64,000 nucleotides of DNA from Paenimyroides aestuarii (GCF_024628805.1 NZ_CP102382.1:2170001-2234000); one strand, 5' to 3'. Counted from the first letter of the stretch, positions 51,866 to 61,772 are shown. Made by a program: numbers and translations. Notes: generated from the sequence alone by a model not told the origin.

Positions 51866-53290
51866 ATGAAAAAAATTTTAATAATAGAAGATGATGTGTC
51901 TTTCTGCCTGATGATGAAGACATTTCTAACCAAAAAAGGGTTCGAAGTGTTCCATGCTTTTTCATTCAAAGAAGCGGCTATAATCTTAAACGATGAAAAA
52001 ATTGACCTAGTTTTAACCGATGTCCGCTTGCCAGATAATGATGGTATCGAAATACTTAAATTTATTAAAGATATCAATCCAGCCATTCAAGTAATATTAA
52101 TGACTGGTTACACCGATATCAAAACAGCAGTAAATGTGATGAAAATGGGTGCTTTTGACTATGTATCAAAACCCATAAATTCCGATGAAATCCTGCATAC
52201 AATTGACAAAGCACTGAAAGATTCCGGAAAAATAGCTACGGTGGTTCACTCCGAAAAAAATACTGAAACCAATGAAACACGACCTGTAAAAAATGCTTAC
52301 ACGGGTAGTCATTTCATTAAAGGTAAAAGTGAAAAGTCTAAACAATTGCACGAGTTTATAAACGTGGTGGCACCTACAAATATTTCGGTATTGATTATAG
52401 GTGATAGTGGTACCGGAAAGGAAAATATAGCCTATTCCATTCACAAATTAAGCAAGCGTCAAAACATGCCTTATGTGGCGGTTGATTGTGGGGCAATCCC
52501 AAAAGATTTAGCTGCAAGCGAATTTTTTGGCCATGTAAAAGGCTCCTTTACAGGTGCAACGGGTGATAAAGTTGGTCATTTTGAAGCAGCTAATGGAGGA
52601 ACTATTTTTTTAGACGAAGTAGGTAATTTAACCTACGATGTTCAAGTGCAACTACTTCGTGCTTTGCAAGAACGAAAAGTGAAACCTGTAGGAAGCAGTA
52701 AAGAAGTAAATGTAGATATTCGCATTATTGCTGCTACCAACGAAGACTTACAAAAAGCAGTTCGAGACGGACATTTTAGAGAAGATTTATACCATCGATT
52801 AAACGAATTTTCCATTCAAGCTCCTCGTTTAAATGAACGAGGTAAGGATATTCTTGAATTTGCAAATTTTTTTATAGCGCAATCAAATGAGGAATTAGAG
52901 CGCGATGTTCATGGTTTGTCTGATGAAGTTACAGAATTGTTTTTAAATTATGAATGGCCAGGAAATTTAAGAGAAATGCGCAATGTAATTAAACGTGCGG
53001 TATTATTAAGTAAATCCGATTTTATTGAAACTTCTGTACTACCTGCCGAAATGTTTCAGCCAAACAATTTGTTAAAGAGCAATGAGACAGATGAAAATGC
53101 AGCGACTAGTTTTAGCAACGGTATTTCAGCAGAAGAAGAAATGAAGTTGTATTCATCGAAAAACGAAGAGCATTTAATCAGAGTGGCATTAGAAAAGGCA
53201 AAATACAACAAAACAAAAGCAGCACAAATATTAGGCATTGATCGAAAAACGCTGTACAATAAATTAAAACTCTATGATATTGAGTTGTAA
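51866..53290 (+). CDS. Sigma-54-dependent response regulator, NtrC family
   Basis: The 474-residue protein has three domains. A receiver (1-120) holds acidic pocket EDDV, phospho-Asp in LVLTDVRLPDND and Lys in YVSKPINSDE. A sigma-54 AAA+ domain (about 150-385) has Walker A GDSGTGKENIA, GSFTGATGDKVGHFE (GAFTGA-type loop), Walker B GGTIFLDEVGNL and the arginine region LYHRLNEFSI. The Fis-type HTH is KAAQILGIDRKTLYNKLK. It activates sigma-54 promoters upon phosphorylation. No partner kinase is in the window. Confidence 0.93.
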   Translation: MKKILIIEDDVSFCLMMKTFLTKKGFEVFHAFSFKEAAIILNDEKIDLVLTDVRLPDNDGIEILKFIKDINPAIQVILMTGYTDIKTAVNVMKMGAFDYVSKPINSDEILHTIDKALKDSGKIATVVHSEKNTETNETRPVKNAYTGSHFIKGKSEKSKQLHEFINVVAPTNISVLIIGDSGTGKENIAYSIHKLSKRQNMPYVAVDCGAIPKDLAASEFFGHVKGSFTGATGDKVGHFEAANGGTIFLDEVGNLTYDVQVQLLRALQERKVKPVGSSKEVNVDIRIIAATNEDLQKAVRDGHFREDLYHRLNEFSIQAPRLNERGKDILEFANFFIAQSNEELERDVHGLSDEVTELFLNYEWPGNLREMRNVIKRAVLLSKSDFIETSVLPAEMFQPNNLLKSNETDENAATSFSNGISAEEEMKLYSSKNEEHLIRVALEKAKYNKTKAAQILGIDRKTLYNKLKLYDIEL

Positions 53291-53303
53291 TGAAAAATAA
53301 ATA

Positions 53304-53332
53304 AAAATGAGTACTTTTGGGTACTCATTTTA
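53304..53332 (+). terminator. Terminator after the NtrC-type gene
   Basis: AAAATGAGTAC pairs with GTACTCATTTT around a TTTTGG loop, 15 bp after the stop. The U-tract is short. Confidence 0.7.
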
Positions 53333-53492
53333 CATTTAACTATTTTTGCGGCAGTAAGCACCAACTTGTAGATTGTTCCAACAAAAGGTATTGATGTTTT
53401 CAGTTTTTAAACTATTGAAAACAATAAGGTTCAATATAAATGGTGTTTTGGCTTGTTAATTGATTTTAAAAAGCTGTTTATAAAGAAGAAAT

Positions 53493-54785
53493 ATGAACAA
53501 ACAACCTATAATTGCGGTCATTGGATTAGGCTATGTGGGGCTTCCATTAGCTTGCCTATTTGCCAAAAAATACCATGTGATTGGTTATGATATCGATACA
53601 AACCGAATTGCAGCACTTAATAATGGCGAAGACCGAACCTTAGAGGTGTCAAAAGAAAACTTAGAGGCTGTTTTAAATACCTCATTAGTAGGCACTACTG
53701 CTTCTAACGGTTTGCGTTTTTCAGACTGTGAGGCAGATTTGGAAATAGCCGATTATTACATCATCACCGTGCCTACACCTGTTGATAAAAACAACACACC
53801 CGATCTAACGCCTCTTAAAAAAGCGTCTGAATTGGTGGGTTTGGTACTGCGAAAAGGAAATGTAGTGATTTATGAATCAACTGTTTATCCAGGAGTAACA
53901 GAGGAAGAATGTGTGCCTATTTTAGAAAAAAAATCAGGTTTACAGTTCAATACTGATTTCTTTGCAGGATATTCACCAGAACGCGTAAATCCGGGCGATA
54001 AAGAACGGCCTATTGAAAAAATTATTAAAGTAACTTCTGGTTCAACAACCGCAATTGCTCAGGAGATTGATGCACTTTATGCATCGGTTATAACTGCTGG
54101 AACACACAAAGCATCTTCAATCAAAGTAGCCGAAGCAGCAAAAGTGATCGAAAATGCGCAGCGCGACATTAATATTGCATTTGTAAACGAATTGGCAAAA
54201 ATTTTTGCGTTAATGGGTATCGATACCAAAGAAGTATTGCAAGCTGCAGGAACCAAATGGAATTTTATGCCCTTTCAACCAGGTTTAGTAGGCGGACATT
54301 GTATTGGGGTGGATCCGTTTTATTTGGCACAAAAGGCACAACAAATGGGCTATTATTCAGAATTGATTTTATCGGCACGTAGGTTAAACGATTCAATGGG
54401 TGCATTTGTAGCATCCCAAGTAGTGAAACTAATGATTCAAAATGATGTGAAGATAAAAAAAGCTAAAGTTTTGGTATTAGGTGTCACTTTTAAAGAAAAT
54501 TGTCCCGATATGCGCAATTCCAAAGTATGGGATGTGGTAGATGCACTTATAGATTATGGATGCTGTGTTTCCGTATATGATCCATGGGTGAATTGGAGAA
54601 ATCGTGTGCTTCCAAAAGAAGTCAGTGTTTTAGAATCTTTAGAAAATACCACCTTCGATGCAGCAGTTTTAGCCGTAGCCCATCAACAATTTTTATCGAT
54701 GGATGTTCGAAAACATTTGAACCCATCCGGCGTGATTTATGATGTGAAAGGAGTTTTACAAGAACCGGTAGATGGCAGACTGTAA
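53493..54785 (+). CDS. UDP-N-acetyl-sugar 6-dehydrogenase (TviB/WbpO type)
   Basis: The 430-residue protein has an N-terminal Rossmann NAD site (IAVIGLGYVGLPLACLFA), YYIITVPTPVDKNNTPDL, a central dimer domain (EAAKVIENAQRDINIAFVNE), the catalytic Cys in GLVGGHCIGVDPFYLAQKA, and a C-terminal UDP-binding domain (VLVLGVTFKENCPDMRNSK). These features fit dehydrogenases that oxidise UDP-GlcNAc or UDP-GalNAc to uronic acids for capsule or O-antigen. It opens a nucleotide-sugar cluster running to 59199. Confidence 0.9.
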   Translation: MNKQPIIAVIGLGYVGLPLACLFAKKYHVIGYDIDTNRIAALNNGEDRTLEVSKENLEAVLNTSLVGTTASNGLRFSDCEADLEIADYYIITVPTPVDKNNTPDLTPLKKASELVGLVLRKGNVVIYESTVYPGVTEEECVPILEKKSGLQFNTDFFAGYSPERVNPGDKERPIEKIIKVTSGSTTAIAQEIDALYASVITAGTHKASSIKVAEAAKVIENAQRDINIAFVNELAKIFALMGIDTKEVLQAAGTKWNFMPFQPGLVGGHCIGVDPFYLAQKAQQMGYYSELILSARRLNDSMGAFVASQVVKLMIQNDVKIKKAKVLVLGVTFKENCPDMRNSKVWDVVDALIDYGCCVSVYDPWVNWRNRVLPKEVSVLESLENTTFDAAVLAVAHQQFLSMDVRKHLNPSGVIYDVKGVLQEPVDGRL

Positions 54786-55173
54786 GACATTGTTGGCGCT
54801 CGGTATCCTTTGAAGCATTATTGAAATAATTTGAATGATAGTATTAAAAGCATCTTTCAAGATATTAATGCATATTAAGCATCATGTAGCACAATCAATA
54901 GTTAAAAGTTTTTTGATATTTTGTGAGAATCAAATTTTGTTACCGTTAAAGGTCACTCCGAAAGCAGTAGTATAAATAAGGAGTAACAAACTAAAAAATA
55001 ATGTTTCGCTTATTCAAATATGCACGCACGCTTAAAAAGTTTTTCTTCAATCCATAAAAAAGTGGTAAATTTCCACCCATAAATGCTTTTTAGACGGTGT
55101 ACAGAAAAGGTAGGAAGTAAAAGTGATGCATCCTTCGAAAATACATTTTATCTGAAGAGTTATACAAAACATT
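54786..55173. other. 388-bp intergenic stretch without a supported gene
   Basis: The only start with a purine-rich leader (GGAGTAAC) is an ATG at 55001, giving an 18-residue frame (MFRLFKYARTLKKFFFNP, stop at 55057). It could be a remnant N-terminus. I see no clear hairpin, promoter box or RNA gene. Confidence 0.4.
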
Positions 55174-55602
55174 ATGAAAATAGGAATTACTTTTAGTGCA
55201 TTCGATTTGTTGCACGCAGGACATATAAAAATGCTCGAAGACGCAAAACGCCAGTGCGATTATTTAATTTGTGGATTGCAAACCGATCCCACAATAGATC
55301 GACCTGAAAAAAACAAACCCGCACAAAGCGTTGTAGAGCGGTATATTCAGTTAAAAGGATGTATTCATGTTGATGAGATTGTTCCTTATGCAACCGAGCA
55401 AGATTTAGAAGATATCCTTCGGTCGTTTAAAATCGATGTTCGTATTTTAGGAGAAGAATACCGCGATAAGAATTTTACAGGCAGAGCTTATTGTGAGGAA
55501 AAAGGTATTGCATTGTATTTTAACCAACGCGATCACCGTTTCTCAAGTTCGGGTTTGCGCAAAAGCGTAGCCGAAAAAGAAAGCATTAAAAGCACCGAGT
55601 AA
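55174..55602 (+). CDS. TagD-like cytidylyltransferase/adenylyltransferase-family protein
   Basis: The 142-residue protein has the nucleotidyltransferase HxGH motif (FDLLHAGHIKMLEDA), a VVERYIQLKGCIHVDEIVPY segment like glycerol-3-phosphate cytidylyltransferases, and HRFSSSGLRKSV in place of the ISSTxIR motif. It activates a phosphorylated alcohol or sugar with CTP or ATP; the substrate is unknown. It lies in the surface-sugar cluster, 31 bp before galE. Confidence 0.8.
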   Translation: MKIGITFSAFDLLHAGHIKMLEDAKRQCDYLICGLQTDPTIDRPEKNKPAQSVVERYIQLKGCIHVDEIVPYATEQDLEDILRSFKIDVRILGEEYRDKNFTGRAYCEEKGIALYFNQRDHRFSSSGLRKSVAEKESIKSTE

Positions 55603-55633
55603 GAACCCGAAATTGACTCTTAAAAAAGAAAAA

Positions 55634-56647
55634 ATGAAAAATATATTGGTAACAGGCGGCTTAGGCTATATTGGTTCCCACACCGTAGTGGCTTTGCAGC
55701 AAGCCGGTTTTCAAGTGTATATTATAGACGATTTATCAAATTCCCATCTAAACGTTTGGGAAAAAATCACATCCATTACCAACATACAGCCGGTTTTTTA
55801 TAATATCGATTTGAAAGATGCAAATGCGGTGAATGTTTTTTTTCAATCACATGAGATTGATGGTGTCATTCATTTTGCAGCATACAAAGCAGTTGGCGAA
55901 TCAGTAGAAAAACCTTTGCTTTATTACCGCAATAATTTGTTGGGATTGATGAATGTTTTGCAAGCAATGGACGATTATGCGGCAGATCATTTTATTTTTT
56001 CCTCATCGTGTACCGTGTACGGACAAGCAGACGAAATGCCGATACATGAACAAACACCACTGAAAAAACCAGAGTCGCCTTATGGAAACACCAAAAAAAT
56101 GGGCGAGGAGATTATTGAAGATTTTGTGAAAGCTACACAAAAAAACGCCATAGCCTTGCGGTATTTTAATCCTGTTGGTGCTCATGCATCTGGAGTGATT
56201 GGTGAATTGCCAAGCGGCATACCTAATAATTTGGTTCCATATGTTACGCAAACAGCTATGGGAATAAGGGAGTGTTTGGGAATTTTTGGCAACGATTACG
56301 ACACGCGCGACGGCACAGCTATTCGCGATTATATCGATGTAAACGATTTAGCCGATGCCCACGTTAAAGCCATGCAACGTTTGTTGGATAAGAAAAACCA
56401 AGCTCATTTAGAATTTTTTAATTTGGGTTCAGGTACCGGCTCAACAGTTCTAGAAATTGTACATGCTTTTGAACAAGCAAACGGAATCAAAATACCCTAT
56501 GAAATGAAACCCCGCAGAGCAGGTGATATTGTGCAAGCATTTGCCGATTATTCGTTAGCAAAAAACCAACTTAATTGGCAGCCCACAACCAGTTTGCAAA
56601 CCTCTATGCAAACCTCTTGGAAATTTCAGCAACAAACAGAAAAGTAA
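55634..56647 (+). CDS. galE: UDP-glucose 4-epimerase
   Basis: I start at the ATG at 55634 (MKNILVTGGLGYIGSHT), 337 residues, the usual GalE length; the frame is open to 55613. Motifs: the Rossmann GGLGYIGSH, IHFAAYKAVGES, FSSSCTVYG and the catalytic YGNTKKMGEE (YxxxK), ALRYFNPVGAH, and GTAIRDYIDVNDLADAH. It interconverts UDP-glucose and UDP-galactose, feeding polysaccharide synthesis with its neighbours. Confidence 0.94.
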   Translation: MKNILVTGGLGYIGSHTVVALQQAGFQVYIIDDLSNSHLNVWEKITSITNIQPVFYNIDLKDANAVNVFFQSHEIDGVIHFAAYKAVGESVEKPLLYYRNNLLGLMNVLQAMDDYAADHFIFSSSCTVYGQADEMPIHEQTPLKKPESPYGNTKKMGEEIIEDFVKATQKNAIALRYFNPVGAHASGVIGELPSGIPNNLVPYVTQTAMGIRECLGIFGNDYDTRDGTAIRDYIDVNDLADAHVKAMQRLLDKKNQAHLEFFNLGSGTGSTVLEIVHAFEQANGIKIPYEMKPRRAGDIVQAFADYSLAKNQLNWQPTTSLQTSMQTSWKFQQQTEK

Positions 56648-56695
56648 TAATAAAATAGTATCTTTGAACCCATTCGATTAGAAACATTCAAAAAA

Positions 56696-57748
56696 ATGAA
56701 ACATACCCTTATCATTACAGGTGGTGCCGGATTCATCGGTTCGCACGTGGTTCGTGAGTTGGTGACCAAATACCCCGATTATACCATCGTAAATGTAGAT
56801 GCACTGACCTATGCCGGTAATTTAGAAAATTTAAAAGATATCGATCACTTGCCAAATTATCATTTTGAAAAAGTTGATATTTGTGATGCACAGGCAGTTA
56901 ATCGTGTTTTTGAAAAATACCAACCAACCGGCGTTATTCACTTGGCGGCCGAGTCGCATGTAGATCGCTCCATTGCTGATCCATTGGCTTTTGTGATGAC
57001 CAACGTAATTGGTACGGTGAATCTATTAAATGCCGCGCGCGAAGTTTGGAAAGGCAATTATGAGGGTAAACGTTTTCATCATGTGTCAACCGATGAGGTT
57101 TTTGGTGCGTTGGGCAGCGAAGGTTTCTTTACCGAAGATACTAAATACGATCCACATTCACCTTACTCCGCTTCCAAAGCATCTTCTGACCATTTTGTGC
57201 GTGCATATCATGATACATACGGCATGCCGATCATTATGACCAATTGTTCCAACAATTATGGGCCGAATCATTTTCCAGAAAAATTAATTCCGTTGTGTAT
57301 TCATAATATCATCAATAACAAGCCGTTGCCGATTTATGGCGATGGAAAATATACCCGTGATTGGTTGTTTGTGATTGATCATGCCAAAGCGATTGATTTG
57401 GTTTTCCACGAAGGAAAAAACGGTGCTAGTTACAATGTTGGTGGATTTAATGAATGGACAAATATTGATTTAGTAAAAGAATTGTGCAAGCAAATGGATG
57501 CCAAATTAGGGAGGGAACCAGGCACTAGTGAGCAGTTAATTACTTTTGTGAAAGACCGTCCGGGGCACGATTTGCGTTATGCCATCGATGCCAATAAAAT
57601 CAATAAGGAATTGGGGTGGTATCCAAGCGTAACCTTTGAACAAGGGTTGGCAAAAACAATTGATTGGTTTATGGACAATCAAGATTGGCTGAACAACGTC
57701 ACATCGGGAGATTATCAGAAATATTATAACAAACAATATCAAGGCTAG
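56696..57748 (+). CDS. rfbB: dTDP-glucose 4,6-dehydratase
   Basis: The 350-residue protein has TGGAGFIGSHVVRELV, HLAAESHVDRSI, HVSTDEVFGALG (Asp/Glu of the active site), YSASKASSDHFVRAYHDTYG (YxxxK), NCSNNYGPNHFPEKLIPL and DRPGHDLRYAID. All are diagnostic of RmlB/RfbB. It makes dTDP-4-keto-6-deoxyglucose. rfbC follows after 1 bp. The thymidylyltransferase gene rfbA is not in the window. Confidence 0.96.
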   Translation: MKHTLIITGGAGFIGSHVVRELVTKYPDYTIVNVDALTYAGNLENLKDIDHLPNYHFEKVDICDAQAVNRVFEKYQPTGVIHLAAESHVDRSIADPLAFVMTNVIGTVNLLNAAREVWKGNYEGKRFHHVSTDEVFGALGSEGFFTEDTKYDPHSPYSASKASSDHFVRAYHDTYGMPIIMTNCSNNYGPNHFPEKLIPLCIHNIINNKPLPIYGDGKYTRDWLFVIDHAKAIDLVFHEGKNGASYNVGGFNEWTNIDLVKELCKQMDAKLGREPGTSEQLITFVKDRPGHDLRYAIDANKINKELGWYPSVTFEQGLAKTIDWFMDNQDWLNNVTSGDYQKYYNKQYQG

Positions 57749-57749
57749 T

Positions 57750-58298
57750 TTGAAAGCAACAGAGACCCATTTAAAAGGCTGTTTTATTATAGAACCACGC
57801 AAGTTTGAAGACGAACGCGGGTACTTTTTTGAAAGCTTTAACGAAAAAACATTTAACGATTTAACAGGAACAAACACCCATTTTGTGCAAGACAATCAAA
57901 GTTATTCCAAAAGAGGAGTGATACGCGGATTGCATGCCCAAGCGGGAAGTCATGCCCAAGCAAAATTGGTACGCGTTTTAAAAGGCGAAGTAATTGATGT
58001 AGCTGTTGATGCTCGTCCAGACTCAGACACTTTTGGTCAGCATGTAGCTGTGCATTTATCAGCAGAAAATAACAAACAGTTATTTGTTCCCCGTGGTTTT
58101 TTACATGGTTTTTCGGTATTGAGCGAAGAAGCAATCTTTTTTTATAAATGCGATAATTTTTATAACAAAGAATCAGAACAAGGCGTTTTATACAATTCAC
58201 CTGAATTACTTATTGATTGGGGAATAGAGGCAGAAGCAGAGATCGTATCAGAAAAAGACATCATCTTACCAACTTTTAATCAATTGTTTAACGTCTAA
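57750..58298 (+). CDS. rfbC: dTDP-4-dehydrorhamnose 3,5-epimerase
   Basis: The 182-residue cupin has GCFIIEPRKFEDERGYFFES, FVQDNQSYSKRGVIRGLHAQ (catalytic His region), KLVRVLKGEVIDVAVDAR, FVPRGFLHGFSVLSEEA and LLIDWGI. The start is a TTG at 57750, one base after the rfbB stop, which implies translational coupling. It converts dTDP-4-keto-6-deoxyglucose to the L-lyxo form for dTDP-rhamnose. Confidence 0.95.
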   Translation: MKATETHLKGCFIIEPRKFEDERGYFFESFNEKTFNDLTGTNTHFVQDNQSYSKRGVIRGLHAQAGSHAQAKLVRVLKGEVIDVAVDARPDSDTFGQHVAVHLSAENNKQLFVPRGFLHGFSVLSEEAIFFYKCDNFYNKESEQGVLYNSPELLIDWGIEAEAEIVSEKDIILPTFNQLFNV

Positions 58299-58347
58299 TC
58301 GTAGAACTGTAGAATCGTTTATTTGTTCATCAGATCATTATATAACT

Positions 58348-59199
58348 ATGAAAATATTAATCACCGGTCGTCAAGGTCAACTAGGATCTGAATTGCACGA
58401 TTTAAAAGAATCATATCCTCAACACCAAATGGTTTTTGTAGATCGTGAGGAAATGGATTTAAGTAACCCGGAGCAGATTCTCGAAGTTTTAAATACCGAA
58501 AAACCAGAGATTATTGTAAGTGCAGGCGCATATACTGCTGTTGACAAAGCCGAAAGTGATCAAGAACTGTGCAATGCCGTAAACCATATTGCTGTGCAAA
58601 CAATAGGAGAGTGGGCAGCAGCACACCAAGCAAAAGTCATTCATATATCCACCGATTATGTGTTTGATGGCAACAGTGAAACGCCGTTAAAGGAAACCGA
58701 TACACCAGACCCCATTAATGTGTACGGACAAACAAAGCTGCAAGGCGAACAAGCTTTACAAGCTTCAGGAGCCAACAATGTCATCATTCGTACCGCTTGG
58801 GTATATTCTGTGTATGGCGCTAATTTTGTAAAAACCATGTTGCGTTTAATGAACGAACGGGAAGAAATCGGTGTAGTTGCAGACCAAGTGGGCACGCCGA
58901 CCTATGCCCGCGATTTGGCACAAGCCATCATGACGATTGTTGAAGCACCTGTGTTTGTTCAAGGAGTTTATCATTACAGTAACGAAGGAAAAATAAGTTG
59001 GCATGAATTTGCCACGGCGATAAAAGAAATAAAAGGATTGCATACCAAAATAAATGCCATTGGCAGTGATGCTTTTCCAACACCTGCAAAGCGCCCTCAT
59101 TTTTCATTGCTTGATAAATCAAAGATTAAAGAAGTGTACCAAGTTGCCGTTCCGCATTGGAAAACAAGCTTGGAAGAAATGCTTTTAAAGATGCGTTAA
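58348..59199 (+). CDS. rfbD: dTDP-4-dehydrorhamnose reductase
   Basis: The 283-residue SDR protein has ILITGRQGQLGSELHDL (NADPH site), VSAGAYTAVDKAESDQ, HISTDYVFDGNSETPLKE, PINVYGQTKLQGEQAL (YxxxK) and RTAWVYSVYGANFVKTML. It is the last step of dTDP-L-rhamnose synthesis and completes the rfbB-rfbC-rfbD run. The following 250 bp to the convergent gene show no clear terminator. Confidence 0.95.
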   Translation: MKILITGRQGQLGSELHDLKESYPQHQMVFVDREEMDLSNPEQILEVLNTEKPEIIVSAGAYTAVDKAESDQELCNAVNHIAVQTIGEWAAAHQAKVIHISTDYVFDGNSETPLKETDTPDPINVYGQTKLQGEQALQASGANNVIIRTAWVYSVYGANFVKTMLRLMNEREEIGVVADQVGTPTYARDLAQAIMTIVEAPVFVQGVYHYSNEGKISWHEFATAIKEIKGLHTKINAIGSDAFPTPAKRPHFSLLDKSKIKEVYQVAVPHWKTSLEEMLLKMR

Positions 59200-59450
59200 T
59201 CGTTTATCTTTTTTACAATAAGAATTTCCTTTCTTCGTATTTGAAAAGGAGTTAAGTTCATAGGTTCATTTAGATAGTAAATTTTTTAGTTCACTAGTTC
59301 TGTAATAAAAGAAATACCCGAATTAATACCTTATAATCTTCTGAATTAGCTTTTCAATTTACACAATTGACGAGATACTAACATCGTGGGTTCAACTTTT
59401 TAAAAAATCGCAGCAGATATTGTTGGATTTTTTTTATAAGTATTAAATAT

Positions 59451-60566
59451 TTATTTCTCAAACAAAGTTTCTAATTTTTTTTCTAATTCCAAGCCTCGTA
59501 GATCTTTAGCTATTATTTCCCCTTTCTTATTAAGCAGGATTGTTTTAGGAATAGCAGTTACCTTAAAATTTTTTAGGAGAGGTTCATTCCAGCCACGTAA
59601 GTTTGATAACTGTAACCAAGTTAATTGGTCTTTTTCTATGGCTTGAATCCATTTATCTTTTTGTGTATCCAACGAAATACCTATAATATTTAACCCCAGT
59701 GTATGATATTGCTTGTAAATCTTTACCAAATTTGGATTTTCTTCTCGACAAGGCATGCACCATGATGACCAAAAATCTATAAGTGTATATTTTTCTCCTA
59801 AATTTTCATACAAACTTTGTAGTGTATTATTTGTATCATTCAACGAAAAAGGGGCAACTTTCGCACCTATTTTAACAGATTCATATTCTCTTAAAAACAA
59901 AGCTAATTTAATAGCTTTTTCAGTTTTACGTTCGTTTTCATTTAAATTACTATAAAACCGTTCCCAATAAGTATAATCTATCTCTTTAAATACCCCGTTT
60001 AACTTTTGGGCAATTAAAATTTTTGAGAAAGCATTATCTTTATTATCATTAATAAAATCAAACTGCATTAATTCAATGCGGTTTTTTACTATTTGTGTTA
60101 ACCAAAAGTGCTGATTATACGCAGTTCGTTCTTCAATTGTAAAATTAGAAGTGTTTTTAATAAACGGTTTTTGTTTTGATAAGTTTTTAAGCTCTGCTAC
60201 GAGAGGCGCTATAAATTTTTCGTATTTTGCCAACCCTTCATTGATAGCTGTTCCTTTTATCTTGTAACTTTGATTAGATAGGTCGTAAATTATTTTTGTA
60301 GTACCGTTTGTATTATAAAGTTTAAGTACTAATGAGTCTAAATCTGTACTTTCTAAATAAACTAATCTATTGTCATTAGGAATTTTAAACTCAAAATAAT
60401 TGTTTGTTACTGTGGCGCTATCGGCTTTTATGTAATCATTGTTAGCAAATGTTTTTAGGTAAACCTTAAATGTTTTTTTGTTGTTTTTTATTTTCCCCTG
60501 AATGATATGCTGGGCATTTAGCATGCAAGGTATAAGTAATAGTATAAAGTAGAATAGTTTACGCAT
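59451..60566 (-). CDS. TlpA-like thioredoxin-fold protein, secreted
   Basis: The ATG at 60566 gives MRKLFYFILLLIPCMLNAQ, a signal peptide; a start at 60617 would lie in the terminator of the upstream gene. The 371-residue protein has an N-terminal DUF4369-like beta domain (IIQGKIKNNKKTFKVYLKTF), a helical middle and a C-terminal TlpA redox domain with YTLIDFWSSWCMPCREENPN (CMPC instead of CGPC) and FKVTAIPKTILLNKKG (cis-Pro). Probably a periplasmic disulfide reductase. A paralogue of the next gene upstream, about 60 bp apart. Confidence 0.85.
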   Translation of the reverse strand: MRKLFYFILLLIPCMLNAQHIIQGKIKNNKKTFKVYLKTFANNDYIKADSATVTNNYFEFKIPNDNRLVYLESTDLDSLVLKLYNTNGTTKIIYDLSNQSYKIKGTAINEGLAKYEKFIAPLVAELKNLSKQKPFIKNTSNFTIEERTAYNQHFWLTQIVKNRIELMQFDFINDNKDNAFSKILIAQKLNGVFKEIDYTYWERFYSNLNENERKTEKAIKLALFLREYESVKIGAKVAPFSLNDTNNTLQSLYENLGEKYTLIDFWSSWCMPCREENPNLVKIYKQYHTLGLNIIGISLDTQKDKWIQAIEKDQLTWLQLSNLRGWNEPLLKNFKVTAIPKTILLNKKGEIIAKDLRGLELEKKLETLFEK

Positions 60567-60572
60567 ATTAAC

Positions 60573-60605
60573 AAAAAAAGTCGGTAACAATATACCGACT
60601 TTTTC
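60573..60605 (-). terminator. Terminator between the two TlpA-like genes
   Basis: On the minus strand AAAAGTCGGTA pairs with TACCGACTTTT, followed by T residues, right after the stop of the gene at 60624. Confidence 0.85.
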
Positions 60606-60623
60606 TAATATTTTCACATTAAA

Positions 60624-61772
60624 TTATTTTAAAATTTCTGCGATTTTTGCTTCCAATTCAGCTCCTCGCAAATCTTTTGCTACGATTGTTCCGTTGGCAT
60701 CTAAGATAAATGTTGCAGGAATTGATTCAACAGCATATTCTTTCGCAATTGGATCTTCCCAAAATTTTAAGTTTGATACATGCATCCAAGCTAATTTATC
60801 ATCGGCAATTGCTTTCATCCATGCTTCTTTTTCTTTGTCTAATGAAACACCAATTATTTTTAAACCTTTGTCTTTATATTTGTTGTAAAGTGCTACCACG
60901 TTTGGATTTTCTTTACGACAAGGTCCACACCATGAAGCCCAAAAATCAATGATTGTTGCCTTACCTAAATTGGCCATTAACGATTCTGTTTTACCATCAG
61001 GTGTTGTTGCAGAAAAGTCTGGTGCTTTTTGCCCAACTGCTACTTTTTGCTGTTTTGCCTGCATTTCTTTTTGGTTTGTTTCCATCTTTTTCAAGTTTTC
61101 GGCAAACTCTTTTCCTTTTTTCGTTTCTTTAACCGATGCGTCTAAATCGTTGAAATATTTACTGATTTCTTCTGACTTTAAAGCATCAGACATTGCCAAT
61201 TGCGACAACAACAATAAGGAAATATAAGAATCTTTATTGGTAGTGATGAATTTTTTGTTTTGATCTACATATTTGTCTTGAATTTTTGTCATTTGATCCA
61301 TTAAAGACTGCATAGTTGCTTGATCGCCTTTTTGCTGTGCTTCCATGAATTTAGCTTGGTTTTGCTTTTGAAAATCCATTATTTCAGTCTGAATTTTGTA
61401 TGCTTCTTCGTTGTATGATGCAAGTAAATCGTTGTTTTTAGTACCTTTTACTCTTGCATCTTCTGGTTTTGCTTTATCAAAAGTAAATTTAATGTCTCCG
61501 CTTTCAACAATAAAAGGTATTGTAAACTGCTGTGGATTTCCTAACTCAATAAAATATAAATCGGTTTCAGGTGTTTTTTCGCTTTTATATTCAAAAACAC
61601 CACCTTTAATTTCGGTTGAATCAATCTTTGTAAATCCGTTTTCGTCTTGTTTATTAATATAAACTTTTGTTCCGTCTTCCAAACCTTTTACTTCACCTTT
61701 AATCGTGTATCCGTCTTTATTACAAGAAACTAAAGCTGCTGCAGTAAAAGCAAGTGCAAATAATTTTTTCAT
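60624..61772 (-). CDS. TlpA-like thioredoxin-fold lipoprotein with DUF4369
   Basis: The 382-residue protein has a lipobox (TAAALVSCNKD, Cys17). A DUF4369 domain spans about 22-125 (GYTIKGEVKGLEDGTKVYIN), then a coiled helical region rich in Gln/Lys (FMEAQQKGDQATMQSLMDQM). The C-terminal redoxin domain has IIDFWASWCGPCRKENPNV and YAVESIPATFILDANG (cis-Pro). This architecture is common in Bacteroidota and acts at the periplasmic face in thiol-disulfide exchange. A separate transcript is likely, as a terminator follows. Confidence 0.9.
   Translation of the reverse strand: MKKLFALAFTAAALVSCNKDGYTIKGEVKGLEDGTKVYINKQDENGFTKIDSTEIKGGVFEYKSEKTPETDLYFIELGNPQQFTIPFIVESGDIKFTFDKAKPEDARVKGTKNNDLLASYNEEAYKIQTEIMDFQKQNQAKFMEAQQKGDQATMQSLMDQMTKIQDKYVDQNKKFITTNKDSYISLLLLSQLAMSDALKSEEISKYFNDLDASVKETKKGKEFAENLKKMETNQKEMQAKQQKVAVGQKAPDFSATTPDGKTESLMANLGKATIIDFWASWCGPCRKENPNVVALYNKYKDKGLKIIGVSLDKEKEAWMKAIADDKLAWMHVSNLKFWEDPIAKEYAVESIPATFILDANGTIVAKDLRGAELEAKIAEILK

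Noticed and set aside
54786..55173. 18-codon frame at 55001 as a gene
   Set aside because: It is too short, has no recognisable content, and only a purine-rich leader speaks for it. It is noted as a possible remnant.
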